From an uncultured bacterium (GTDB lineage: Bacteria > Verrucomicrobiota > Kiritimatiellia > CAIKKV01 > CAITUY01): DNA of 34,394 bases. The DNA is taken from contig CAITUY010000021.1 of NCBI GenBank assembly GCA_903895695.1, positions 1 to 34,394 on the forward strand. The letters run 5' to 3'. Below the pieces are notes generated by a model, which worked only from the letters and a program-made list of their open reading frames with translations, searched no databases and was not told where the DNA came from. Position numbers and translations under genes: made by a program. Shown here piece by piece: positions 25,656 to 33,868 of the stretch; position 1 is the stretch's first letter, and the number at the start of each line of letters is the position of its first letter.

Positions 25656-26779
25656 GGCAGCCACACCTTTGCGTAATTGTTCGACGGAAACACGATCCAC
25701 ACCGTCGGCGGGTTGGTGTCGCTGTTGTTGGGGTCGGTATGCAGGTTGAACACCTCGTTGGAATCGGTCAAGCCGTCGTGGTCGGTGTCGTTGGTCGTGG
25801 CCGAGGTGTGGTACATGAACTTCTCCCTGTCGTCGGGCAAGTTGTCATGGTCCGCGTCCACGTCGGCATTGCCCGCCGCGTAGAACCTGAGGCCCGGCGG
25901 GGAGGTGTCGAGCCATTGGATGTAGTTGGTGGACGTGTTGACGTTCGTCGTCACGGCCAGGTTCCACCAGAAACTCACGAGATTAGTGCAGGTGAAGATG
26001 TCCACCCGGTTCGTGAAGCCCGCCGGATAAGACAGCGTCAGCAGCATCCCACCGTTCGTGTACGCGATGGCCGTGAACTGGAGGTTACTCACCTGCCCCG
26101 AAGGTTGCATGAGGGGGACGCCGCCAAAATCGGGGGACGCCGTCGCGCTCTCGTTCGCCATGGCGACGGCATACGCCGGGATGGACACGACGGGAAGCAG
26201 CGTAACCGTTATCTGGACATGGGCGGGGTCGTAGCACTTCTTCAGTATCGTGACTTGGGCGCTGTTGTACGGGCCTGTTCCCAAGTCGGGATAGAGCGTG
26301 TCCAGCAACCACCAGGGGTCGTAGCCCGCGACGGCGGGGACGGCGTGGATCTCATTGCCCTTGATGTTGGCGAAGACCGTTTCCCGTGTCGTGGGGTCTT
26401 CGGCGATCACCACCGTGTAGACCAGGCACCCCTTGTTCGTTTCCGCGACCAGCCCGTTCAAGAAGTCATCAGGGAAGCCATTGGGGTCGAAGGGGATCGT
26501 CCCGCAGGGCTGCCGTAGTACGAAGTCCGGGGCGGGCGGCGAGATTCGCAGGTAAAGGGCTTGCTGCGACTTAAATAGAGCCGCCAGGGCATCGACACCG
26601 GATACCGTGCGGGCAGTCAGCCCATCGGCATACCGCTTCGCACGGGCGGCGGTCGCATTTTCCGAGGTGATCGTGACGGCCGCAAAGGCAAGTGCGCCCA
26701 AGGATGCCAATACGATGGCGGCTACGGATGCCCGGGCGAGAGCTTTGCCGGGCCAGTGCGAGAGACGATCAGGACGCAT
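25652..26779 (-). CDS. Secreted protein with thrombospondin type 3 repeats
   Basis: 375 residues. The N-terminus (MRPDRLSHWPGKALARASVA then a hydrophobic stretch to about residue 34) is a signal peptide or anchor. The middle part (about 40-300) is beta-rich with no recognised family. The C-terminal part shows Asp-rich calcium-binding repeats of thrombospondin type 3 kind: DADHDNLPDD (near residue 310) and DTDHDGLTDSNEVF, followed by a short hydrophobic tail. The start at 26779 has GGAGG nine bases upstream, the best ribosome site in this block. Its stop overlaps the Rhs start (ATGA), so it is the first gene of a three-gene operon with the Rhs protein and the small membrane protein. A role in holding the Rhs protein at the surface is plausible but is inference. 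Confidence 0.85.
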   Translation of the reverse strand: MRPDRLSHWPGKALARASVAAIVLASLGALAFAAVTITSENATAARAKRYADGLTARTVSGVDALAALFKSQQALYLRISPPAPDFVLRQPCGTIPFDPNGFPDDFLNGLVAETNKGCLVYTVVIAEDPTTRETVFANIKGNEIHAVPAVAGYDPWWLLDTLYPDLGTGPYNSAQVTILKKCYDPAHVQITVTLLPVVSIPAYAVAMANESATASPDFGGVPLMQPSGQVSNLQFTAIAYTNGGMLLTLSYPAGFTNRVDIFTCTNLVSFWWNLAVTTNVNTSTNYIQWLDTSPPGLRFYAAGNADVDADHDNLPDDREKFMYHTSATTNDTDHDGLTDSNEVFNLHTDPNNSDTNPPTVWIVFPSNNYAKVWLP

Positions 26780-27302
26780 GTGAGTTATCCTCCTGCCACC
26801 TGCCGCCCCCCGCACCGACAAGGACATATGAGGAACCTAGCAAGCCGAGACGCTGGGTACAAGCGAATACAGTAGTATTTTCGCCTTCGGAAAAGCGACC
26901 GGCAGGAACCTTTCTGGCGGGGGTATGCCTGCTGGGATACCTTTCTCTGAATACCACCGGATGAATCGGTCTTTTCGCCCCTCCCCACGTGTTACAAGGA
27001 GCAGTTACCACCGTGGGGGGCATGACTTCTGCGCCTATACAAGCCGCCGGAGGGGCGCTTTGCGTTGGTCCGTTCGTCCGCTGTAATCTGCTCTTGTCAC
27101 AATACCTCTTGTATCTCCGACTTGCGGTGCGGTGTCAACAGTCTGCAGGCTAGATTACTAAATATTTAGACCCATTCGATTTTCCCGTCTGCACGGCGGC
27201 CCGATTGGGTCTCCCGCCCGGTCAGTAGAACCGCATGGGAAATTGCCCGGCCGGGCAAGCGGGCTCTTGACATCTTCCCGCGCCTGGTCACCATGTCCGG
27301 CC
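26780..27302. other. Divergent intergenic region between the Rhs operon and the glycosyltransferase
   Basis: 523 bases with no gene I can support. It must hold the promoters for both directions. It includes the perfect palindrome TTGCCCGGCCGGGCAA (27243-27258), which begins 45 bases before the glycosyltransferase ATG and partly overlaps the duplicated segment. A TTGACA at 27267-27272 has no convincing -10 partner. Confidence 0.5.
27243..27258. promoter_or_regulatory. 16-bp perfect palindrome upstream of the glycosyltransferase
   Basis: TTGCCCGG followed directly by CCGGGCAA. The symmetry and position suggest an operator. It is absent from the corresponding place before copy A at 20359. No factor can be named. 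Confidence 0.4.
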
Positions 27303-27378
27303 ATGAGCGACGAGTCTGCCCGAACATCAAGCGATGCCAACGCGCCAGCGAACCGGCGGCTATCCGGCTGGACGGTCC
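27256..27378 (+). repeat. Copy B of the duplicated gene start
   Basis: Partner of 20359-20481, about 85% identical. Here it leads into an intact large glycosyltransferase gene. Confidence 0.85.
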
Positions 27379-30341
27379 TGGCCATCCTGGCGGTGGCGAT
27401 CGGCCTGGGACTGCGGATTGCCAAGGCCTGGCTTGGCCGGTACACGCCGAATCCGGACTGGGAAATCGGGGCCCTGATGACCCGGCACATGGTCCAAGGC
27501 GTGGACTTCCCCGTTTTCTTCTACGGCCAGCCCTATATGGGAAGCGTGGAAGGCGTGCTCTCGGCCCTGATGTGCCGGCTCACCGGACTGGCGGTCACCG
27601 GTTTCATGGTCAATCTGGGCACGGTGCTGGTCGGCATCCTGCTCCTGCCCGTGCTCTACGTTTTCGGCCGGGACGCCGGCAGCCGCCGCGCGGGCTTCAT
27701 GGCAGTCCTCTACTGCACGGTCGGCGCGGACACGTTCTTCCACTACGCCGTCAGCTCCCGACTGGCCTACATGACCCTGCTCACGTGCGGGCTTTTCACG
27801 GTGTGGATGGCCTGCCGGATTGCCGCGCGGCCGGCGGCGGCCGGCGACGCGCCGCGGCGCTGGTACCTGGGCCTGGGCCTGGCAGCCGGGGTCGGCTGGT
27901 GGGGCCATCAGTTGATCGTCGTCTTCTTCATCGCTGCGGCCGCGGTGCTCCTGCTGCGGTTTCGCTGGCGCCTGTTGCGCCGCGGCGTGGTGTACGCCCT
28001 GGCCGGATTCATCATCGGTGGGCTCCCGTGGTGGTGGTGGAACGCCGGGCACGACTGGGGAACATTCGACTTCGGCAACGCCCTGGGCAAAGTGCCGTTC
28101 CGCGAAGGCCTGGCCAGTTTCTGGGAACAATTCCTCTACATTGTGGAAGTGTGGCCCATGCGGGACCCGCTGAATGCGGTGCGACTGGCGCTGCTGGCGC
28201 TGGCGGCCGTCGTGTTCGCGGCCGTGCTGGTGCGGGACCGCCGGCGTGACCGGGCCGACGAACGCTTCTGGTTCCGCCTGACGATCCCTGTCATGCTCGC
28301 GGCCCTGGCGCTGGTCTATGCCACTTCGAACTACGCCCGCATCCACACCGGCCGCTACCTGCTGCCGGCCGTGCCCGCCGTGGCCCTCCTGGTCGGCGTG
28401 GGTTGCGACCGTCTGCCGCGTCTCCGCCGCCTGCCCTGGGAGTGGGCCGTGCTGGCGGCGCTGATCCCGCCCCACGTGTTCCACCTGGACAGGATGGGCG
28501 AGGACGTGGCGATGGATCGAAGCGCATGGCTGACGGCCCGAACCCTGGCGGACGCCGTCGCGCCGCTCTGTGATGACGGCGTGTGCATCGGCAACTACAT
28601 GCAGCACTGGCTTAATTTCGCCTCTGACGAACGACTATGCGTAGCCTCCGCGCCCAACGAACGTTACGCCCCGTACGCGAAGCGGGCCGAACTCGCGAAG
28701 CGGCCGGCTTTCCTCGGTCAACACCGTGACCTGGCCGGGTTCCTGGGCGCGACCGCCGCGACGAGTTCGTTCCGGGTGATGGCCGGCCTGCGGGTGGACT
28801 ACGGACTTACGCCTCCGCCGAACGCCTGGGACTACACGGCCACCGGTCTCGTGGCGTCCGTCCACGACGGCCAGGGACGGTCCCTCGGCGCCAGGCTGCA
28901 GAACGGAATCGTCGAGGACGGTTGGTCGGCGGATGCCTCCCGCAAGGCGCCGGCCAACCTCACGATCGAATTCACGCAGCCCCGGCCGGTCTGCGGCCTG
29001 CGGCTGCTGAGCGCCGACGAGCGCTACCCGCAGGTTGTGCGGGTCGAGGGCCAGGCCGATGCGGCGGCGCCCTGGACCCGGCTGATACCCGACACGGAAT
29101 TCACGGACTACCTCTGGTCAGGTCCCTATCCCAAGCTGGGCCTGTTCCAGTACCACGAGGAGTTGCGCTGGAGCGCGCCGACGGGCGGCGTGCTGCGTCT
29201 GCGCATCACCTGCATGCCGGATCGCCGGACCGAAACGGCCCCCGTCAGCCTGGGCGAAGTGCTCGTGATGGAGCGAGCCGCGGCACCGGACGGGGCGTTG
29301 CCGACGGCGGAGGCCGTGGCCCGCCTGTTGCGCGAGCGGGGCGCTGGTCAGGCGTATGCGCCGCGCTGGCTCGCCGATGCCCTCACGGTGCGAACGGACA
29401 AGACCTGCCATGTGGCCGCGCCGCGGGTCTTCGACCGCGGCGTGCAGGATCTACCGGAGAAAGACTCGGGCCGGCCCTTGCCGGTGGTCCTCGGCACACC
29501 GACCGCCCTGATCATGGATTGTCGCGATGCGCCCCGCAGCCGGGCGGTGCTCGCCGCGCACGGAGTGGCCTGGCAGGAGACACCGATCGGCAATTGCACA
29601 CTGCTGTTCGTGCCGGTACCGCCGGCGGGAAACGATACAGCGCGCTTCCCCGAGCTGGGCTGGACCGAGACGGGGTGCTACGGGCTTGAATCAGTCACCT
29701 ACGCGAAACGCAAGGCGCAGACGCTTTACGAGGAGGGTGAGGCCCGCCTGAAGCAGGGCGCCGCCGATCGGGCGCGGGAGAGCTTTGCGCGGGCCCTGGT
29801 TGCATACCCGGCGCACCAGGCGGCCCGCCGGGCGCTGGCCCAGGCCTTGGCAGTGGACGGACGGAACGAAGCCGCGGACCGCGAACACGCCATGCTGGCC
29901 GAGCAGACTGTCCCCCGCTGTCCGGTCAGGGTCCGTTTCTCGGGCGGCATCGAATTCCTCGGCGTCAGCCTATCCACGCAACGGGTTGAGCGCGGACGGA
30001 CGGTTGACGTGGCCGGGTACTGGTGCTGTCCACCCTCGGTCCGACTCGAGCAGCTCACGGCCTTCATGCACATTCTCCGAACGGAAAAGCCCTGTTTCCA
30101 GGACGATCACAGGCTGCTGGCCGGCATCGCAAGCGACGAATTCCAGTGTCAGCCATACGAAGGCGAGGTGTTCGTCGAACACCGCACCCTGACCGTGCCG
30201 GCCGACGCGGAACCCGGCGTCTACGGGATCCGGTTCGGGCTGGTGAACCGGAGAAGCGGGTACCGACTGCAGCCTTGGACCTGGCTCAGCCAGCGCCGGC
30301 GCGCCGTCACACTGCCGCTGACGCTGGAAGTCGTGCCGTGA
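27303..30341 (+). CDS. Large membrane glycosyltransferase (GT39-like) with C-terminal domains
   Basis: 1,012 residues. Residues 22-40 form the first helix; the next loop holds PNPDWEIG with Asp52 and Glu54, candidates for the catalytic acid of GT-C enzymes, and the text VFFYGQPYMGS is typical of this subgroup. About ten helices run to roughly residue 400. The soluble C-terminal part includes a galactose-binding/F5-8-like sandwich (about 520-660, LTIEFTQPRPVCGLRLLSA) and a TPR-like helical segment near 800-860 (GEARLKQGAADRARESFARAL). It probably adds sugars to an envelope acceptor outside the membrane; the donor and acceptor are unknown. The ATG at 27303 is chosen by similarity to the stub at 20406, which begins with the same SDESA; the open frame goes back to 27243 through a palindrome. 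Confidence 0.82.
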   Translation: MSDESARTSSDANAPANRRLSGWTVLAILAVAIGLGLRIAKAWLGRYTPNPDWEIGALMTRHMVQGVDFPVFFYGQPYMGSVEGVLSALMCRLTGLAVTGFMVNLGTVLVGILLLPVLYVFGRDAGSRRAGFMAVLYCTVGADTFFHYAVSSRLAYMTLLTCGLFTVWMACRIAARPAAAGDAPRRWYLGLGLAAGVGWWGHQLIVVFFIAAAAVLLLRFRWRLLRRGVVYALAGFIIGGLPWWWWNAGHDWGTFDFGNALGKVPFREGLASFWEQFLYIVEVWPMRDPLNAVRLALLALAAVVFAAVLVRDRRRDRADERFWFRLTIPVMLAALALVYATSNYARIHTGRYLLPAVPAVALLVGVGCDRLPRLRRLPWEWAVLAALIPPHVFHLDRMGEDVAMDRSAWLTARTLADAVAPLCDDGVCIGNYMQHWLNFASDERLCVASAPNERYAPYAKRAELAKRPAFLGQHRDLAGFLGATAATSSFRVMAGLRVDYGLTPPPNAWDYTATGLVASVHDGQGRSLGARLQNGIVEDGWSADASRKAPANLTIEFTQPRPVCGLRLLSADERYPQVVRVEGQADAAAPWTRLIPDTEFTDYLWSGPYPKLGLFQYHEELRWSAPTGGVLRLRITCMPDRRTETAPVSLGEVLVMERAAAPDGALPTAEAVARLLRERGAGQAYAPRWLADALTVRTDKTCHVAAPRVFDRGVQDLPEKDSGRPLPVVLGTPTALIMDCRDAPRSRAVLAAHGVAWQETPIGNCTLLFVPVPPAGNDTARFPELGWTETGCYGLESVTYAKRKAQTLYEEGEARLKQGAADRARESFARALVAYPAHQAARRALAQALAVDGRNEAADREHAMLAEQTVPRCPVRVRFSGGIEFLGVSLSTQRVERGRTVDVAGYWCCPPSVRLEQLTAFMHILRTEKPCFQDDHRLLAGIASDEFQCQPYEGEVFVEHRTLTVPADAEPGVYGIRFGLVNRRSGYRLQPWTWLSQRRRAVTLPLTLEVVP

Positions 30342-30395
30342 CAGCCGCACTCGGTATTTGAGCGTTTCACCGGCCTGTGGTATGAGTAAAGGCCT

Positions 30396-30809
30396 ATGGG
30401 AGAAGCGTTCATCAGTGCCGAGAAGCAGGAAGCCTTGGCCGCCCGGATGGCCGGCCTGGGCATCCGCGAGGCCGACTTGGTGGAGCGTTTCGTGCTCGGA
30501 TCGGGCAGCGGGGGCCAGAAAGTCAACAAGACGTCATCGTGCGTCTACCTTCGGCACGCGCCGAGCGGCATCGAGGTGAAGTGTCAGCGCGAGCGGTCGC
30601 GGGAGCTCAACCGCTATATCGCCCGGCGCGAGGTTTGCGAGAAGCTGGAGGAACGACGGCTCGGCCTGCGCAGCGCGCGCCAGCAGGAAGTCGAGCGCAT
30701 CCGCCGCCAGAAACGGCGGCGGTCGCGGCGGCAGAAGGAACGGATGTTGGACGAGAAACGCCTGCATGGCGACAAGAAGCAGGCGAGGAGGCACGTTGCA
30801 CTGGACTAA
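30396..30809 (+). CDS. Release-factor-like ribosome rescue protein (GGQ domain)
   Basis: 137 residues: an RF-1-type catalytic domain with the GGQ motif at 39-41 (GSGSGGQKVNKTSSCVYLRH) and no codon-recognition domains, followed by a long Arg/Lys-rich tail (residues 95-133). This is the layout of ArfB/YaeJ and of the MTRFR (C12orf65) group, which hydrolyse peptidyl-tRNA on stalled ribosomes, with the basic tail entering the empty mRNA channel. The sequence after GGQ (GIEVKCQRERSRELNRYIAR) looks closer to the MTRFR-like group, so I give no gene symbol. It is followed with overlap by the holin-like gene. Confidence 0.88.
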   Translation: MGEAFISAEKQEALAARMAGLGIREADLVERFVLGSGSGGQKVNKTSSCVYLRHAPSGIEVKCQRERSRELNRYIARREVCEKLEERRLGLRSARQQEVERIRRQKRRRSRRQKERMLDEKRLHGDKKQARRHVALD

Positions 30810-31269
30810 TTCGGGAACGGGGAGCCCCGGCCAACGGCTCTGGGGCGTGGCGATCCGCTGGGTGGTACTGGCGGTGGCCGTGTGGGTGGCGACGCACCTG
30901 GTGCGGGGGCTTTCGTACGACGACTGGCCGAGCCTGCTGGTGGCGGCGTTGGTGCTGGGCATTTTGAACAGCATGGTCAAGCCGATCCTGGTGGCGTTGG
31001 CCCTGCCGTTCGTGGTGTTCACGTTCGGGCTGTTTCTGTTATTCATCAACGCGTTTCTGCTGATGCTGACGGCCAAGGTGGTCCCGGGGTTCCACGTGGC
31101 CGGCTTCTGGTCGGCCATGGGGGCTTCGCTGATCGTCAGCGTGCTCAGCATCATGCTGGGCATACCGCCCAATTTCCGGCGGCCGCAGCACCGGCGCACG
31201 ACGATGGATACGACCGGCTTTACCGGTCGGCGCCCGCCGCCGGGCCAGGGGCCGATCATCGACGTCTGA
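30796..31269 (+). CDS. Phage-holin-4-type membrane protein
   Basis: 157 residues with four membrane helices (about 16-37, 46-58 with 60-71, 73-92 and 104-122) and a Pro/Arg-rich cytoplasmic tail. The stretch LGILNSMVKPILVALALPFVVFTFGLFLLFINA is diagnostic of the phage holin family 4 (YvlD-like) proteins, chromosomal membrane proteins of unknown function in most bacteria; they are not evidence of a prophage. The start is taken as the TTG at 30796, which has GAGGAGG just upstream and overlaps the preceding gene by 14 bases; the ATG at 30766 is in frame but has no ribosome site. Confidence 0.83.
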   Translation: MHWTNSGTGSPGQRLWGVAIRWVVLAVAVWVATHLVRGLSYDDWPSLLVAALVLGILNSMVKPILVALALPFVVFTFGLFLLFINAFLLMLTAKVVPGFHVAGFWSAMGASLIVSVLSIMLGIPPNFRRPQHRRTTMDTTGFTGRRPPPGQGPIIDV

Positions 31270-31274
31270 CGCAC

Positions 31275-31300
31275 GGCCTTCTTTTTCGGCCTTCTTTTTC
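31275..31300 (+). repeat. Perfect 13-bp tandem duplication
   Basis: GGCCTTCTTTTTC occurs twice in direct succession (31275-31287 and 31288-31300), directly after the holin-like gene. The T-rich content may help end transcription, although no stem is seen. Confidence 0.6.
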
Positions 31301-31349
31301 GTTGCAATGCGCCGGGGGCTTCGGCATGATTCGCGCCCGATTCCGTTAC

Positions 31350-31426
31350 GGGGGCGTAGCTCAATTGGTTAGAGTCCCAGACTGTCGATCTGGTTGTTGC
31401 GGGTTCGAGTCCCGTCGCTCCCGCCA
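31350..31426 (+). tRNA. tRNA-Asp (anticodon GTC)
   Basis: Cloverleaf read by eye: acceptor GGGGGCG pairs with CGCTCCC (one G-T pair); D-arm GCTC/GAGT; anticodon arm CCAGA/TCTGG with loop CTGTCGA, anticodon GTC; T-arm GCGGG/CCCGT with loop TTCGAGT; discriminator G; CCA encoded at 31424-31426. The integrase gene starts its reading toward this tRNA, 56 bases away, so the 3' end of the tRNA is the probable attachment site of the element to its right. Confidence 0.95.
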
Positions 31427-31445
31427 AATCTTCCAATGATTTGGC
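31423..31445 (+). terminator. Terminator built on the tRNA 3' end
   Basis: GCCAAATC (31423-31430), a seven-base loop, then GATTTGGC (31438-31445), followed by ATGTTTTCT. The left arm begins with the discriminator base and the CCA end of tRNA-Asp. It probably ends tRNA transcription; it also lies where an attachment core would be expected. Confidence 0.6.
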
Positions 31446-31481
31446 ATGTTTTCTAGGGAATGCCCCGAATTTGCCCCGCCT

Positions 31482-32699
31482 TTAGGATACCTTCCTGAAC
31501 TCGGAGAAGACATCCCCCTGCTGGATCGCCGCCGCATAGTGGAGCACCATCGAGGCGGAATCGTGGCCCGTCCACTTCATAATGGCAGGCACGGCGACCC
31601 CACTTTTCAGGCATCGGATGACGAAATAGTTCCGAAAACTGTGCCAGAAAAGCCGCCTCCCGCCGTTTATGCCGGCCGCAGGAAAGAGTCCCTTCAGTTT
31701 TTCAAGCGTCCAGCCCTCATGGACTTTGTTATCCACGGTATTCGTGAACAGGAATGCCTCCCCGTCCTGACGCCCATCCATCTTCCGCCGAATGACATCC
31801 TGCACCTCTGGCAGCATCGGGATGCTCTTGACCTCCCTGGCATCCTTGGGCGTCCACCCGTTCTGTGCCCGGACTACGATGGTTGGCACCGGCGTCTCCC
31901 AATGGATGTTCTTCAGCCGAAGGTGGGCAAGTTCCTCAAAACGCATCCCAGTCCCGGCGAAGACGACGATCAGGTCGCGGATAAGCAGCAAGTTCTGCCG
32001 TACCGCCTCATCGACCAAGGCTAGGTACTCCGTCTTCGTGTATACGTCGGCTTCGTCTCGGGAAAGCGTGTAGAGGTCAACGGTTCCTGTCTTGTCGGAA
32101 TAGTCAAACGGGCTGAAGGCGACCAAGTGATCCCTCATTCCCCACTTGAAGATACTGTGCAAATTCTTGATGTCATTGTTCACGGTGCGGAAGCTGAGCC
32201 CAGAGGACTGTCTGTGATTCTGGAATTCCCTGACGATCTCGGTCGTGAGGTGCTTTGCCAGACGGACATCTGGATGGGTCTGTTCGAGCCACGCCGAGAA
32301 CCTGACTTGAGTGGTCATCAACCGCTTGAATGACTTGATCTTGATCCGGCCCCTCTTGGCAGTGAAGTAGTTCCCGACGAGCAGGACCAAGGGGATCGTG
32401 CCGTCGGCGAGGCCCATCTTGCCGTTCGTCAGTTGGGCACTCAGGTTTGCCGCCATCTTTTCGGCTTCCTTCTTCAGGGGCGTGCCGAACGACTGCTCCC
32501 TCACCTTGCCCGTCCGAGGGTGCTTGTAGACGGCTTGCCAGATTCCAGAGTCGGCGCGTTTGCGAAGCCGCAGTTGACCGTAACGGAGCGATTCGGAGAA
32601 TTTCCTGTCAGCCGCCTCATCGGCCGGTAAGAGCCGCAGGGGTTCCGCCGTGGGAACTGCCAAGGCAAGTTGCGGATCGCTATGTCCACTCAATCCCAT
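31482..32699 (-). CDS. Tyrosine recombinase/integrase
   Basis: 405 residues. An N-terminal arm-binding and SAM-like core-binding part (about 40-200) is followed by the catalytic domain with Arg253 (GTGMRFEEL), Lys291, His353 and Arg356 (HSFRN), His379 (WTGHD) and the nucleophile Tyr388 (MVLHYAA). All six residues of the family are present, so it should be active. It would integrate and excise the element at the tRNA-Asp gene beside it. The start is taken at 32699 because GGAG lies eight bases before it and it overlaps the upstream HTH gene by only 10 bases; the ATG at 32783 would overlap by 94 bases with no ribosome site. Confidence 0.92.
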   Translation of the reverse strand: MGLSGHSDPQLALAVPTAEPLRLLPADEAADRKFSESLRYGQLRLRKRADSGIWQAVYKHPRTGKVREQSFGTPLKKEAEKMAANLSAQLTNGKMGLADGTIPLVLLVGNYFTAKRGRIKIKSFKRLMTTQVRFSAWLEQTHPDVRLAKHLTTEIVREFQNHRQSSGLSFRTVNNDIKNLHSIFKWGMRDHLVAFSPFDYSDKTGTVDLYTLSRDEADVYTKTEYLALVDEAVRQNLLLIRDLIVVFAGTGMRFEELAHLRLKNIHWETPVPTIVVRAQNGWTPKDAREVKSIPMLPEVQDVIRRKMDGRQDGEAFLFTNTVDNKVHEGWTLEKLKGLFPAAGINGGRRLFWHSFRNYFVIRCLKSGVAVPAIMKWTGHDSASMVLHYAAAIQQGDVFSEFRKVS

Positions 32700-33199
32700 A
32701 CCGAACGCTCCACCATTTGCTGCCTTGGGGCTGACTGCCGACGCTTCAGGAACCTGTCCAAATCTTCTTTCTTGAACCGCCATTTCCCACGAATCGAACG
32801 GGGCGGATACTTGCAGCCAGGCAGGGTTCCCCTCGCAGCACCCTCCCTCACGGTTTTCGGCGTCAGGTCCAGGTACGACGCCGCGGTCTCAGTGTCCACC
32901 CAGTCATCGGGAGCCGTCTGTTGGGACGGTTCGCGACTCACTTCCTTCCCCCTATTGAGCAGCGATTCGGAGACGTTCAGAATCCTCAGGAGGACTTGAT
33001 CTCGCCAGTCACGAAGTGCGCGTTCCTGCATTTCGACCTGATCATTAAACGCTTGCTCAGCATCGAGTCTGTGTTCAGGTTCTACGCTCGCCAGGAATTC
33101 ATCACGATCTTCCGGCGTGAGAATCTCTGGCTTCTCCGCCGCCTGCCTCTTGATCTCGGCACGCACTGACGCTGGCAACTTCATGATTATCTGGCTCAT
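32690..33199 (-). CDS. Helix-turn-helix excisionase-like protein
   Basis: 169 residues. A charged N-terminal region (1-95) probably contains a helical coiled part (EQAFNDQVEMQERALRDWRDQ). The C-terminal part (100-153, WVDTETAASYLDLTPKTVRE then GKWRFKKEDLDRFLKRR) is a MerR/excisionase-type winged HTH of the HTH_17 group. It lies directly before, and overlaps, the integrase, so it is probably the directionality factor or regulator of the element. The start at 33199 has GGAGGG eight bases upstream. Confidence 0.88.
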   Translation of the reverse strand: MSQIIMKLPASVRAEIKRQAAEKPEILTPEDRDEFLASVEPEHRLDAEQAFNDQVEMQERALRDWRDQVLLRILNVSESLLNRGKEVSREPSQQTAPDDWVDTETAASYLDLTPKTVREGAARGTLPGCKYPPRSIRGKWRFKKEDLDRFLKRRQSAPRQQMVERSVWD

Positions 33200-33266
33200 C
33201 GCATCGTCCCTCCACCCTTACATTACCGATTCACGATCAGAATACGGCCGGACCCCACTTTTCTTT

Positions 33267-33542
33267 TCACGGCGACATCCAAAGCTGGTTCGACATATCC
33301 ATTATACCCCTGGCACTCGAAAGTTTGACGGTTTGGAGCGAACTATCTTCAGATATCCGATTCATTTCCCCACACGCCACCCCAGGAAGAATGAAGAAAT
33401 ATCTGCACTCTTCTTTCCCCGATACCACGCCCCTCAAGCCCTTGGGCATTGACGCCGGGGAATGTCCAATAAGGTGAAACTCCCGGAGCCAAAATCCTGC
33501 GACACTCAATAGGCCCAACCCCGAGACTGACTGTTCGCCCAT
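33267..33542 (-). CDS. Hypothetical protein, doubtful
   Basis: A possible 91-residue frame from the ATG at 33542, 3 bases after the stop of the gene above it. It has one hydrophobic stretch (GLGLLSVAGFWL) and no family I recognise. A weak AGGA lies 11 bases before the start. It is listed because the 33200-33544 stretch otherwise holds nothing recognisable. Confidence 0.3.
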   Translation of the reverse strand: MGEQSVSGLGLLSVAGFWLREFHLIGHSPASMPKGLRGVVSGKEECRYFFILPGVACGEMNRISEDSSLQTVKLSSARGIMDMSNQLWMSP

Positions 33543-33544
33543 GT

Positions 33545-33868
33545 TCACAGTCGTCCTGTTTCTGGCTCTGGTTGCTCGTCGAAAATGAAGATTGGCCCGT
33601 CCAGACCCGCTTTTCTTAGGCAGGATTCTCGATGCCTGCATGGTTCTGTGCATATGGGATTGTCCAGTTCAATGCTGCCAAAGCAGACATATTCATCGAC
33701 TTCAGGATCGGGCTCCTCCAGCTCATCCCTAACCCGAATGCAACCGGCCGTTTCCTCTGCTGATATTTGGCTGTGTGGAGATCGCAGGCCGTTGTCATTT
33801 CCCGGCGTCATATCTATCTCGGTGACTTTACGTCCGCCTTGGCGCGTTCTAGTCGTGCTCGTGGTCAT
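33545..33868 (-). CDS. Small four-cysteine protein of the element
   Basis: 107 residues, unknown function. The first half is Thr/Arg- and Glu-rich; the second half has a cysteine set, CFGSIELDNPICTEPCRHRE then SCLRKAGL (spacing C-x11-C-x3-C-x5-C), which resembles small zinc- or iron-sulfur-type motifs seen in mobile-element proteins. The start at 33868 has GAGG eight bases upstream and overlaps the preceding gene by ATGA, so expression is coupled. Confidence 0.7.
   Translation of the reverse strand: MTTSTTRTRQGGRKVTEIDMTPGNDNGLRSPHSQISAEETAGCIRVRDELEEPDPEVDEYVCFGSIELDNPICTEPCRHRESCLRKAGLDGPIFIFDEQPEPETGRL

Noticed and set aside
27267..27302. TTGACA as a promoter for the glycosyltransferase
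   Set aside because: The sequence 17 bases on (ACCATG) is not a plausible -10 box, and the stub copy has TTGACG at this place.
30796..31269. Prophage remnant, because of the holin-like protein
   Set aside because: Phage-holin-4 (YvlD-like) genes are ordinary chromosomal genes, and no phage structural genes are nearby.
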